This document shows positions 6,810 through 13,853 of a stretch of 16,935 nucleotides of DNA, one piece after another. A program made the translations under genes and the position numbers. The notes under the pieces are model-generated. The model was not told where the DNA came from, searched no databases, and worked only from the letters and a program-made list of their open reading frames with translations. Source of the DNA: an uncultured Bacilli bacterium (GTDB lineage Bacteria; Bacillota_I; Bacilli_A; RF39; UBA660); NCBI GenBank assembly GCA_944351315.1, contig CALVPL010000006.1, forward strand, positions 1 through 16,935, given 5' to 3'. Each line of letters begins with the position of its first letter. Position 1 is the stretch's first letter.

Positions 6810-7838
6810 ATGAATGTTAAAATTGTAAATAAATATGCATCATTGATTAGTAATTTAAATATTGATTTCATTAAAAGTGTCGAAGGAGAATTTACTCCCG
6901 AAGAAATTATTATGCAGTTTTCCAATTTTTTCTTCAATAAAATGATTCTTGATATTACAGCTATAAAAAACTATGAAGATATTACAAAAATTCAAGAATT
7001 ATCCGTGAATATGGATATGAGTAAAGTAATTCTTTTATTAGACGATTCTGAAATTGTCAACAGCCCAAGATATCTATCTCAATTAGTTTCAATGGGAATA
7101 TATAATTTTACAAGAAATGTCGATGCAATTGAATTTTTAATTCAAAATCCTAATTCCTATAAAGATGTCGCTCAATATCATCAATTAAATAATGTAATGG
7201 TAGCCGATACTCCAATGGGTGATGCTAGTAGTTCTGGCGAAAAAAATGTAGCTCCAACCGTTATTTATGAAGAGAGAAATTTAAGAGTTATTGGTATTAA
7301 AAATGTTACAGAACATGCTGGAAGTACAACTTTAACATACTTATTAAAAAAACAATTAGAAAAAAAATACAAAGTGCTTGCTGTTGAAGTGGATGATAAT
7401 GATTTTGTCTTCTTCAATGATAAAACACTTAGACACACCAATCATTTAGAATTACAAAATTTCATTGCTAAAAACTATAATTTAGATGTAATTTTAGTGG
7501 ATTTAAATGATAAAGGTGCCGAGTCATCTTGTACTGAAGTTTTATATTTAATTGAACCTGGTTTAATTAAATTAAATAAATTAATTCGTAAAGATCGCAA
7601 TATTTTTGAAAAATTAAAAGGGAAAAAAATCCTTTTAAATCGAAGTGTTTTAAATAATTCAGATATTGCCGATTTTGAATACGAATCAAGAAGTAAAATA
7701 TACTTTAATATTCCTTATGTTGATGATAAATTAGATAATAATGCAATTTTAAATGATTTATTAATCAAAATGGGATTTGCCAGATTAGATGATGACAACT
7801 CAGAAAAAGGTGGAAAACTCTTTAGTATATTTAAGTAA
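6810..7838 (+). CDS. TadZ/CpaE-like MinD-family protein with degenerate Walker A
   Basis: This 342-residue protein has an N-terminal region (~1-125) of alternating helices and strands, as in the receiver-like half of TadZ/CpaE, and a C-terminal MinD/ParA-like half (~150-330). The position of the P-loop reads EHAGSTTL (residues 168-175), which keeps G-S-T-T but lacks the lysines of a working deviant Walker A. A Walker-B-like VILVDL follows at 227-232. TadZ localises the Tad machine at the membrane or pole, and several family members have altered P-loops. The ATG at 6810 is chosen over an upstream in-frame ATG (6771) because AGGAGG (6798-6803) is correctly spaced and the longer form would sit inside the previous gene. 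It is the last gene of the operon. Confidence 0.75.
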   Translation: MNVKIVNKYASLISNLNIDFIKSVEGEFTPEEIIMQFSNFFFNKMILDITAIKNYEDITKIQELSVNMDMSKVILLLDDSEIVNSPRYLSQLVSMGIYNFTRNVDAIEFLIQNPNSYKDVAQYHQLNNVMVADTPMGDASSSGEKNVAPTVIYEERNLRVIGIKNVTEHAGSTTLTYLLKKQLEKKYKVLAVEVDDNDFVFFNDKTLRHTNHLELQNFIAKNYNLDVILVDLNDKGAESSCTEVLYLIEPGLIKLNKLIRKDRNIFEKLKGKKILLNRSVLNNSDIADFEYESRSKIYFNIPYVDDKLDNNAILNDLLIKMGFARLDDDNSEKGGKLFSIFK

Positions 7839-7860
7839 CCAAATAAGGTTGCTTTTTTTT
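7833..7860 (+). terminator. Rho-independent terminator of the pilus operon
   Basis: AAGTAACC (7833-7840) pairs with GGTTGCTT (7847-7854), including one G-U pair, around a six-base loop and runs into a T tract up to 7860. The stem includes the TAA stop codon of the TadZ-like gene. Confidence 0.8.
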
Positions 7861-7893
7861 GTAAACATAATGTCAAAAAAGTAAAAAAGCCAC

Positions 7894-7925
7894 TCACAAA
7901 TTGCTCTGGGGGAGGGGTATTGTGA
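7894..7925 (+). promoter_or_regulatory. Inverted repeat enclosing a G-rich loop
   Basis: TCACAA (7894-7899) and TTGTGA (7920-7925) are perfect inverted repeats around 20 bases that contain GGGGGAGGGG (7908-7917), exceptional in this AT-rich genome. It lies between the pilus operon terminator and the next gene. It could be an operator, an RNA structure, or the remnant of something else; no known motif is recognised. Confidence 0.4.
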
Positions 7926-7945
7926 TAAAATTATTATAAGGGATT

Positions 7946-7975
7946 ATAGTAATTTTTTTAGTTTTAGGTTATAAT
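7946..7975 (+). promoter_or_regulatory. Candidate promoter of the surface protein gene
   Basis: A perfect TATAAT (7970-7975) lies about 21 bases before the start codon at 7997. The -35 region 17 bases upstream is poor (around ATAGTA), so this is a weak or activator-dependent promoter if real. The short leader then holds GGGTGAG (7987-7993) as the ribosome binding site. Confidence 0.4.
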
Positions 7976-7996
7976 AAAAAGAGAATGGGTGAGTCT

Positions 7997-9586
7997 ATGA
8001 AAGAAAAAATTTTGAATTTAAAAGAAAATAAAAAAGCTATCATCTTACTTATTTTGATTTTGTTTATGGTATGTATAGGAATAAGTTATGCTTATTGGTT
8101 TTTAACACATATTCAAAGTGGATCAAATCAAGTAGTAACAGATTGCTTTGATATTGAATTTGTAGAAGAAACAGATGCGATTACTCTTTCGAAAGCTTAT
8201 CCAATGACCGATCAAGAAGGAAGTAGTCTTACACCTTATACTTTTAAAATATCAAATAAATGTGCTGCCTATGTAAGTTATCAAATTAATTTAGAAATAT
8301 TAAATACAACAACTTTAGATAGTCAGTATGTTAAAGGAATGCTTGATACAAATGCTAAAGTCTTAACTGAAAATGAAGTAGTAAAAACCACTTTAGAAAA
8401 TGCGACAACCTCATACAAATTAGCTACAGAATATTTAGATAAAAATGAAGAAAGAACACATACATTTAGATTATGGATTGATGAAAGTGTTGGAATGGAT
8501 GATCCAGTAAGTAATAAAACATTTGAAGGAAAAATTACTATTACAGCTTCCTACATCACAGATATGCCAACCGATTATGATCTTTGTGTAGAAAAATATG
8601 GAGAGGATAGTATCAATTGTAATATCATTGCTCAGTTAGATGATACTGGAAAATGTCCAGAAGTAAATGAAGATGGAACGGTAAAAGTGAGTGGTGCTGA
8701 AAGTACAAGCGGATATTTATGTAGTGCCCCAGATGATTATGGAACTAGTTATTACTACCGAGGAACTGTGGAAAACAACTGGGTAAAATTTGCTAATGCT
8801 TATTGGCGAATTCTAAGAATCAACGGCGATGATTCAATAAGAATGATCTATGCCGGAGATGCCAGTGTCATCGATGCCTTACCAAATAAAGAAGAAGTAT
8901 TAAAAAATGGCTATGATGATAGTACAACAAAATATACTCAAATAGGAACAAGTCCTTTCAATTCATCTTATGATGATAATGCTTATGTGGGATATATGTA
9001 TGGGACACCAAATTCGGGCACTTATAAAGAAACTCATACCAATGTCAACAATAGTACGGTAAAAGAGGTAGTAGATGAATGGTATGAAAGTCATATAAAA
9101 GATACGGAATATGAAAATTACATAAGTGATACTTTATTTTGCAATGACAGATCTTTTGATTACAACAATACAGGGACCGGAGCAGGAAAAAGTTATACGA
9201 ATTATCGATGGCATTCTAATCATGATTATGTTTATTTAACTTGTGAGCAACAAAATGATCGCTTTACAGTAGAAGATGAAAAATTAGGCAACGGTGATTT
9301 GACATATCCTATTGGTTTAGTAACGAGTGATGAAATATATTTAGCCGGCGGATACACAAGCTATATAAATAAAAATTATTATCTATATAACGGAAATTAT
9401 TATTGGACGTTGTCTCCAGATAGTTTTTTTACTAATGCATTTGTAAAGTATATGGGCTTTGATGGAATAGTGTATAGCAGTGCCAATGTTACTAATTCTC
9501 GCGGTGTCCGTCCAGTTATAAATTTAAAGCCAAATAGTCTAAATACTGGTGATGGCACGGCTTCTAATCCTTATCGCATTGAATAA
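7997..9586 (+). CDS. Secreted or anchored surface protein, camelysin/TasA-like start plus DUF6273-like C-terminal domain
   Basis: This protein is about 529 residues long. The N-terminus has Lys-rich residues, a hydrophobic segment (~13-30) and then ISYAYWFLT, the style of SipW-type signal regions in TasA/camelysin proteins. A beta-rich domain follows (~45-185; TPYTFKISNKC is typical of that group). The C-terminal domain (~250-526) contains YYYRG, NAYWRILRING, LFCNDRSFD, YPIGLVTSDE, YWTLSPDSF and a final GVRPVINL (503-510) with NPYRIE, a pattern I associate with DUF6273-like domains of gut Firmicutes surface proteins. The ATG at 7997 is preferred over 7985 because GGGTGAG precedes it at the right distance. 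Transcription is separate from the pilus operon. It has no sortase motif. An adhesin or matrix role is inference. Confidence 0.65.
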   Translation: MKEKILNLKENKKAIILLILILFMVCIGISYAYWFLTHIQSGSNQVVTDCFDIEFVEETDAITLSKAYPMTDQEGSSLTPYTFKISNKCAAYVSYQINLEILNTTTLDSQYVKGMLDTNAKVLTENEVVKTTLENATTSYKLATEYLDKNEERTHTFRLWIDESVGMDDPVSNKTFEGKITITASYITDMPTDYDLCVEKYGEDSINCNIIAQLDDTGKCPEVNEDGTVKVSGAESTSGYLCSAPDDYGTSYYYRGTVENNWVKFANAYWRILRINGDDSIRMIYAGDASVIDALPNKEEVLKNGYDDSTTKYTQIGTSPFNSSYDDNAYVGYMYGTPNSGTYKETHTNVNNSTVKEVVDEWYESHIKDTEYENYISDTLFCNDRSFDYNNTGTGAGKSYTNYRWHSNHDYVYLTCEQQNDRFTVEDEKLGNGDLTYPIGLVTSDEIYLAGGYTSYINKNYYLYNGNYYWTLSPDSFFTNAFVKYMGFDGIVYSSANVTNSRGVRPVINLKPNSLNTGDGTASNPYRIE

Positions 9587-9594
9587 AAAAAGAA

Positions 9595-9623
9595 TTGACG
9601 AATCCAATATTTTATTTTACAAT
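9595..9623 (+). promoter_or_regulatory. SigA-type promoter of the asnS leader
   Basis: TTGACG (9595-9600) and TACAAT (9618-9623) are separated by exactly 17 bases, placing the transcript start near 9630, just before the T-box leader. It begins only 8 bases after the upstream stop codon; no terminator is visible between the two genes. Confidence 0.75.
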
Positions 9624-9639
9624 ATATATATCTTCTTAA

Positions 9640-9845
9640 GAAAGAAACGAGTAAAAAAGAATTTTTATGAAAAGAGAAGGTTAAATTGCTGGAAATACCG
9701 CATAAAAAACTTTTTGAAAAACACTTCTTTATATACTTAAGAACGGGTTTACACTCGATAAAAGAAAATGAGTACCTAGGTAAAATAAGGTGGCACCGTG
9801 GGATTTATTCTCGCCCTTATGTTATCTAGGTTTTTATTTTTATAG
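9640..9845 (+). promoter_or_regulatory. T-box riboswitch, tRNA-Asn responsive
   Basis: The hallmark T-box sequence AGGTGGCACCGTGGG is at 9788-9802. Stem I is closed by CGAGT (9648-9652) and ACTCG (9753-9757); AGTA next to the 5' arm and GAAC near the 3' arm resemble the loop-E and specifier-loop layout. The codon AAC at 9742-9744 is the best specifier, matching asparagine and the downstream asnS. Uncharged tRNA-Asn would stabilise the antiterminator and switch on asnS. The T-box family is certain; the specifier position is an inference from the reading of stem I. Confidence 0.9.
9775..9840 (+). terminator. Regulated terminator of the T-box leader
   Basis: CCTAGGTAAAATAAGG (9775-9790) pairs with CCTTATGTTATCTAGG (9815-9830) with one wobble and one mismatch, followed by a T-rich tail (9831-9840). 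The left arm overlaps the beginning of the T-box sequence, so antiterminator and terminator exclude each other. Confidence 0.8.
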
Positions 9846-9859
9846 AAAGGATTGATAAT

Positions 9860-11227
9860 ATGTTTTTAGATGAAGTTTTTGCAAAAGAAAAAGAATTAAT
9901 TGGAAAAGAAATTCATGTTCATGGATGGATTAGAAATCATCGGCCTCAAAAAGAATTTGGTTTCATTGACTTTTCAGATGGAACTTGCTTTAAACACCTC
10001 CAAATTGTTTATGATAAAGAATTAGCCGATTTTGAACAAATCATTGCTTATAAAAACGGTTCTTCCGTTGAAGCTACAGGAGTTTTACAAAAAAGCGAAG
10101 GAAAAGGACAAGATGTAGAATTAAAAGCTTCAAAAATTACCCTTTTAGGCGATTGTCCAATCGATTATCCTTTACAACCTAAAAGACATTCAAATGAATT
10201 TTTAAGAAGCATTGCTTATTTGCGACCAAGAGTAAATTTATTTCAAGCAGTTTTTCGAATTCGTAGTTTAGCAGCTTTAGCAATTCATGAATATTTTGGC
10301 AAAAATGGCTTTGTTTATTTTCATGCTCCATTAATCACAGCCTCAGATTGCGAAGGAGCAGGTGAGATGTTTCAAGTTACAACATTGCCTTTAGATAAAT
10401 TAAAAGGAGAAGTAGACTATAAAAAAGATTTTTTTGGTAAGAAAACTTCTTTAACAGTTTCAGGGCAATTACAAGCTGAAACATTCGCAACTGCCTTTTC
10501 TAAAACATACACCTTTGGACCAACATTCCGAGCAGAAAATTCCAATACAAAAGTTCATGCTTCTGAATTTTGGATGATTGAACCAGAGATGGCTTTCGTG
10601 GATATAAACGGCAATATGGATGTTATGGAAGGCATGCTAAAATATGTCGTTTCATACTGCTTAGAACATGCGAAAGATGAATTTAAATTCTTAGATCAAT
10701 TCGTGGAAAAAGGATTAATTGAAAAACTAGAAAAATTAGTAAACAGCAAATTTACTCGCGTTACCCATGAAGAAGTTATTACCATTTTAAAACAAGCCGA
10801 TGTAAAATGGGAATTCACACCAGAATATGGCGAAGATATAGCTAAAGAACATGAAAAATATATTACAGAATATTTTGATGGACCTGTATTTATTACCGAT
10901 TGGCCAAAAGATATTAAAGCCTTCTATATGAAACAAAATGACGACGGGAAAACGGTCGCAGCAGTTGATCTAGAAGTGCCAGGTGCTGGTGAGTTAATGG
11001 GTGGAAGTGAACGTGAAGCAGATTATAATAAGCTTCTTAAAAGAATGCAAGAATTAAATATGGATGTATCTGAAATGGAATGGTATTTAAACTTGAGAAA
11101 ATATGGAACTTGTGTTCATTCAGGATTTGGAATGGGATTTGAAAGACTTTTAATCTATTTAACAGGTGTAGATAATATTCGTGATGTAATTCCATATCCA
11201 AGAACTCCAGGAAACTGTGATTTTTAA
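9860..11227 (+). CDS. asnS: Asparaginyl-tRNA synthetase
   Basis: This 455-residue class IIb synthetase attaches asparagine to tRNA-Asn in the cytoplasm. The N-terminal OB-fold anticodon domain (~1-105) has IHVHGWIRNHR and IDFSDG. The catalytic domain carries motif 2, FGPTFRAENSNT, with Arg224 and Glu226 and the following EFWMIEPEMAF, and motif 3, GFGMGFERLL, at ~422-431 with Arg429. It ends with YPRTPGNCDF, the characteristic AsnRS C-terminus, which separates it from AspRS and LysRS. Length is normal for the family. GAAAGG at 9845-9850 is the ribosome binding site. Expression is controlled by the T-box in front of it. The stop overlaps the next start (TAATG). Confidence 0.97.
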   Translation: MFLDEVFAKEKELIGKEIHVHGWIRNHRPQKEFGFIDFSDGTCFKHLQIVYDKELADFEQIIAYKNGSSVEATGVLQKSEGKGQDVELKASKITLLGDCPIDYPLQPKRHSNEFLRSIAYLRPRVNLFQAVFRIRSLAALAIHEYFGKNGFVYFHAPLITASDCEGAGEMFQVTTLPLDKLKGEVDYKKDFFGKKTSLTVSGQLQAETFATAFSKTYTFGPTFRAENSNTKVHASEFWMIEPEMAFVDINGNMDVMEGMLKYVVSYCLEHAKDEFKFLDQFVEKGLIEKLEKLVNSKFTRVTHEEVITILKQADVKWEFTPEYGEDIAKEHEKYITEYFDGPVFITDWPKDIKAFYMKQNDDGKTVAAVDLEVPGAGELMGGSEREADYNKLLKRMQELNMDVSEMEWYLNLRKYGTCVHSGFGMGFERLLIYLTGVDNIRDVIPYPRTPGNCDF

Positions 11228-11445
11228 TGACTGAAGAAAATATTATAGAACTAGCAAGATGTTTGACCAGAATTTTTAAAATTTATAAACGACAACAAGA
11301 CCCCATTGAAAAACAAAAATGGTTAGAAAATTTAAGAGCTTATAGTTTCACTTTTCAAAGTGCTTGTAACGAGTTTTACCACGAAGAAAAAAGAGCCGAT
11401 GAATGGTTGAGATACGTTGGAAAAATAGAAAAAAATCGTAGATAA
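11227..11445 (+). CDS. Small hypothetical protein coupled to asnS
   Basis: This 72-residue protein is not recognised. It begins at the ATG overlapping the TAA of asnS, so it should be translated by ribosomes leaving asnS and share the asparagine control. It is rich in charged residues and looks all-helical (IIELARCLTRIFKIYKRQQ, then WLENLRAYSFTFQSACNEFY), with no signal peptide or membrane segment. A clear terminator starts inside its last codons, which supports this being the real 3' end of the transcription unit. Coding status is supported by the coupling and codon pattern only. Confidence 0.65.
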   Translation: MTEENIIELARCLTRIFKIYKRQQDPIEKQKWLENLRAYSFTFQSACNEFYHEEKRADEWLRYVGKIEKNRR

Positions 11446-11460
11446 AATACGATTTTTTTT
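11429..11460. terminator. Bidirectional terminator between convergent genes
   Basis: AAAAATCGTA (11431-11440) and TACGATTTTT (11448-11457) form a perfect stem with a seven-base loop. T tracts follow on the + strand (to 11460) and on the - strand (run of A at 11429-11435), so it can stop transcription from asnS and from the XRE gene. The left arm lies within the 3' end of the 72-residue gene and the T tract reaches the stop codon of the XRE gene. Confidence 0.85.
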
Positions 11461-11686
11461 ATAAATGAACTTTTGGATAAGGCTTACGTTCGTTTGTTAA
11501 ACCAATCAAATAATCGACACTGACGTTGTAATATTTAGCTAAGATAGAAAGTTTATCAATAGGTATAGTACGGACACCGCGTTCATATCTAGAATATTGA
11601 ACTTGACTAATCTTTAAGATTTTCGCAATATCTTTTTGTTGTAAATCTCGGTCTTTGCGGATCTCTCTTAATCTTTCTATATTCAT
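11459..11686 (-). CDS. XRE-family helix-turn-helix regulator
   Basis: This 75-residue protein is a single Cro/CI-type HTH domain: RLREIRKDRDLQQKDIAKIL, with the recognition helix at ~27-36 (SQVQYSRYERG) and the family's typical YYNVSVDYLIGLTN at ~52-65. It has no sensor or oligomerisation domain. The start is supported by GGTGAT (+ strand 11690-11695) ahead of the ATG. It is convergent with the asnS unit and divergent from the HerA-like gene 278 bases away, so it might control that region; no matching operator pair was found. It could equally be a housekeeping-type or phage-derived repressor. Confidence 0.85.
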   Translation of the reverse strand: MNIERLREIRKDRDLQQKDIAKILKISQVQYSRYERGVRTIPIDKLSILAKYYNVSVDYLIGLTNERKPYPKVHL

Positions 11687-11695
11687 AACATCACC

Positions 11696-11910
11696 AATTC
11701 TATTTTTTCATATAACCAAATTTTGATCTTGATTTTAATACCAGTTAGTTATATTGTATGGAAATTTTTGGAAAAAAATTGGATATTTGCCTAAAAATGA
11801 GTTTTTAAGCAGTAAGATAAAAAAACAATTCTTTTAAAAAAGCCAAAAACACTTTAACGACGAAATAAATCGATTTGAAGCACGAACTTAAAAAATCTTA
11901 AAAAATCTTA
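11696..11910. other. AT-rich intergenic region between divergent genes
   Basis: This stretch holds no convincing gene. It should contain the promoter of the XRE gene on the - strand; the best candidate is an extended -10-like TGGTATTAA, read on - near 11737-11746, without a good -35. An imperfect 22-base palindrome, ATACC...TTGTAT at about 11739-11760 (12 of 22 symmetric), is too weak to call an operator. TTAAAAAATC occurs twice in tandem at about 11888-11907, just upstream of the next promoter. Confidence 0.4.
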
Positions 11911-11939
11911 TGGATTTTTTATAGATTTATTGATATAAT
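11911..11939 (+). promoter_or_regulatory. Extended -10 promoter of the HerA-like gene
   Basis: TGATATAAT (11931-11939) is a perfect extended -10 (TG-N-TATAAT). The -35 at 17 bases is TGGATT (11911-11916), weak but compensated by the TG motif. AGAGGG (11951-11956) is the ribosome binding site for the ATG at 11965. Confidence 0.7.
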
Positions 11940-11964
11940 TTAAAAAGAATAGAGGGTATAAATT

Positions 11965-13806
11965 ATGTTTGGAAGAATTATTTTTATCAGCGAAAGTGTT
12001 GCACATATTGAAAATACTTTAAAAAATAATGAAACAATGGATTTAATGAATATCCACGTTATTTTTGAAGCACCAAATCAACGAATTTTAGGAGAAATTG
12101 CTGAAATCAATCCGGAAATAATCAAAATTCGTTTTTTAGGAGAATATTTAGACGGTAGATACGTAAATGGTGTAATTAGAAAACCATTATTATCTAGTAA
12201 AATAAGAATTATTAATGAACCAGAATTAAAAGAACTAATCGGCTCTAAATCGACAAAATCTTTCGAGTTAGGTCATAGTGCTATTTATAAAAATTATACA
12301 GTATATCCCCAAATAAATTCATTTTTTTCAAATCACTTCTTTATTTGTGGTAACTCTGGTGCTGGTAAAACTCACGGTATATCAAGAATTATTCAAAATG
12401 TTTTTGCCGATCCAACCATCTCAAACGAAAATGCTAATTTGTTTTTATTTGATGCCTATGGCGAATATAAAAATGCATTAAAGGGTATCAGTGCCTATAA
12501 TCCAAATTATCAATATAAATTCATTACATCAAACATTCAAGAACCAGATGATGTTCCACTAGAAATTCCTGTCAGCTTATTAAAACTAGATGATATGGCC
12601 TTACTATTACAAGCGAGCAGTCATAGTCAACTCCCAATCATTGAAAGAACCATTCGTCTAGCTAAAATCTTTAGCCAAAATTCTGAAGAAAGCGAACGAT
12701 ATAAAAATCACTTGATTGCCAAAGCTCTATTAGCTATTTTATTTAGCAATCAAACTACAGCTCATAAAAAGAATGAAATATTCACAATCATTGAAGTATG
12801 TCATACAGAAGATTTCAACTTTGATTCCAGAATTGCCGGCCTGGGATACTCTAGAAGTTTCTCAGAATGTTTTGAAATTGATTCAAATGGAAATTTTGGA
12901 GAATCTGTTTTAATTACAGACTATATTTTAAAACATGTCGACGATGAATTAGAGGAAACAAAAGAACCAACCATCTATTCTTATTCTATGTTGGATTTTT
13001 CAAAAGCTTTAGAATTCACCTTAATTAGTGAAGGATTCCAAAACAATAGTAAAGTGTATGATGATGCTATTATGATAAAGGTACGTTTAGCAAGTATTTT
13101 AAATACCAAAGTGGGAACCTATTTTGTCAATAAAGGTTATGTAACTCCTGAAGATTTTGTCAAAAATTTAATTTTGAAAAACGGTAAAAAAGCTCAAATT
13201 ATCAATATTAATCTAGAAGATGTCGACGATGTCTATGCTAAAGTTATTGTCAAAATCATTTGTCGTTTATTATTTGAATACACCAAAAGCTTAAAAAATC
13301 GTGCTTCAATGCCAATTCATATGATTCTAGAAGAGGCCCATAGATATATCCAAAAAGATAACGATACTTTCTTACTTGGATACAACATTTTTGACCGAAT
13401 TGCTAAAGAAGGACGTAAATACGGAGCAATATTAGGAATTATTTCTCAACGACCAGTAGAAATAAGTGATACCGTTATTGCTCAAGTTTCCAATTTCTTA
13501 ATCTTTAAAATGACCCATCCAAAAGATTTAAAATACATTGAAGAAATGTTGCCAAATATTTCTAGTGATGTTATCGAAAAACAAAAAACATTGCAACCTG
13601 GTAATTGTGTTGCCTTCGGAGGAGCCTTTAAAATTCCAATGATAGTCCATATGGATATGCCAGATCCACCTCCATATTCATCAAACTGTGATGTAAGTAG
13701 TTGTTGGACAAATCCTATAAATCCTTCAACTGCCAGCCAAAACGCGACTCCACAAATGAATATCCCTCCGATAAATACACCATCACCTCAAACTAGCTTA
13801 AGCTAG
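11965..13806 (+). CDS. HerA-like hexameric ATPase / DNA translocase
   Basis: This 613-residue protein has an N-terminal HAS-barrel-like region (~1-95; GRIIFISESVAHIE, GEIAEI, FLGEYLDGRYVNG). A RecA/FtsK-HerA fold follows, with Walker A GNSGAGKT at 129-136, Walker B MILEEAHRY at 453-461 (double Glu456-Glu457) and GRKYGAILGIISQRP at 483-497 as the sensor and arginine-finger region. These are HerA hallmarks; HerA pumps DNA as a hexamer and usually partners a nuclease (NurA) or, in phage defence, SIR2 or other effectors. No such partner is next to it here. The last ~55 residues are Pro/Asn/Ser rich and look disordered. It has its own promoter and terminator. A VirB4-like role is less likely because no conjugation genes are present. 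Confidence 0.85.
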   Translation: MFGRIIFISESVAHIENTLKNNETMDLMNIHVIFEAPNQRILGEIAEINPEIIKIRFLGEYLDGRYVNGVIRKPLLSSKIRIINEPELKELIGSKSTKSFELGHSAIYKNYTVYPQINSFFSNHFFICGNSGAGKTHGISRIIQNVFADPTISNENANLFLFDAYGEYKNALKGISAYNPNYQYKFITSNIQEPDDVPLEIPVSLLKLDDMALLLQASSHSQLPIIERTIRLAKIFSQNSEESERYKNHLIAKALLAILFSNQTTAHKKNEIFTIIEVCHTEDFNFDSRIAGLGYSRSFSECFEIDSNGNFGESVLITDYILKHVDDELEETKEPTIYSYSMLDFSKALEFTLISEGFQNNSKVYDDAIMIKVRLASILNTKVGTYFVNKGYVTPEDFVKNLILKNGKKAQIININLEDVDDVYAKVIVKIICRLLFEYTKSLKNRASMPIHMILEEAHRYIQKDNDTFLLGYNIFDRIAKEGRKYGAILGIISQRPVEISDTVIAQVSNFLIFKMTHPKDLKYIEEMLPNISSDVIEKQKTLQPGNCVAFGGAFKIPMIVHMDMPDPPPYSSNCDVSSCWTNPINPSTASQNATPQMNIPPINTPSPQTSLS

Positions 13807-13814
13807 TTTTTTTT
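13790..13814 (+). terminator. Terminator embedded in the end of the HerA-like gene
   Basis: AAACTAGC (13790-13797) and GCTAGTTT (13802-13809) form a perfect stem with a TTAA loop, followed by T to 13814. The left arm encodes the last residues (TSLS) and the right arm contains the TAG stop, so the hairpin is part of the coding sequence. Confidence 0.9.
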
Positions 13815-13835
13815 CATAAAGTATGTTATTATAAT
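13807..13835 (+). promoter_or_regulatory. Candidate promoter of the Fic gene
   Basis: A perfect TATAAT (13830-13835) lies 19 bases before the Fic start codon. At the right distance the -35 is only the T tract of the upstream terminator (13807-13812), so the promoter would be weak or need help. AAGGTGG (13841-13847) is the ribosome binding site. Confidence 0.45.
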
Positions 13836-13853
13836 TTTATAAGGTGGTATTTT

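Noticed and set aside
9549..9740. Lys/Arg/Asn-rich frame between the surface protein and asnS
   Set aside because: It runs through the asnS promoter and T-box stem I, so it is a chance frame in a structured leader.
11739..11760. Imperfect palindrome as an operator of the XRE regulator
   Set aside because: Only 12 of 22 positions are symmetric, which is near chance for AT-rich sequence.
11888..11907. Tandem TTAAAAAATC repeat as an iteron or origin element
   Set aside because: Only two copies; no replication genes nearby.
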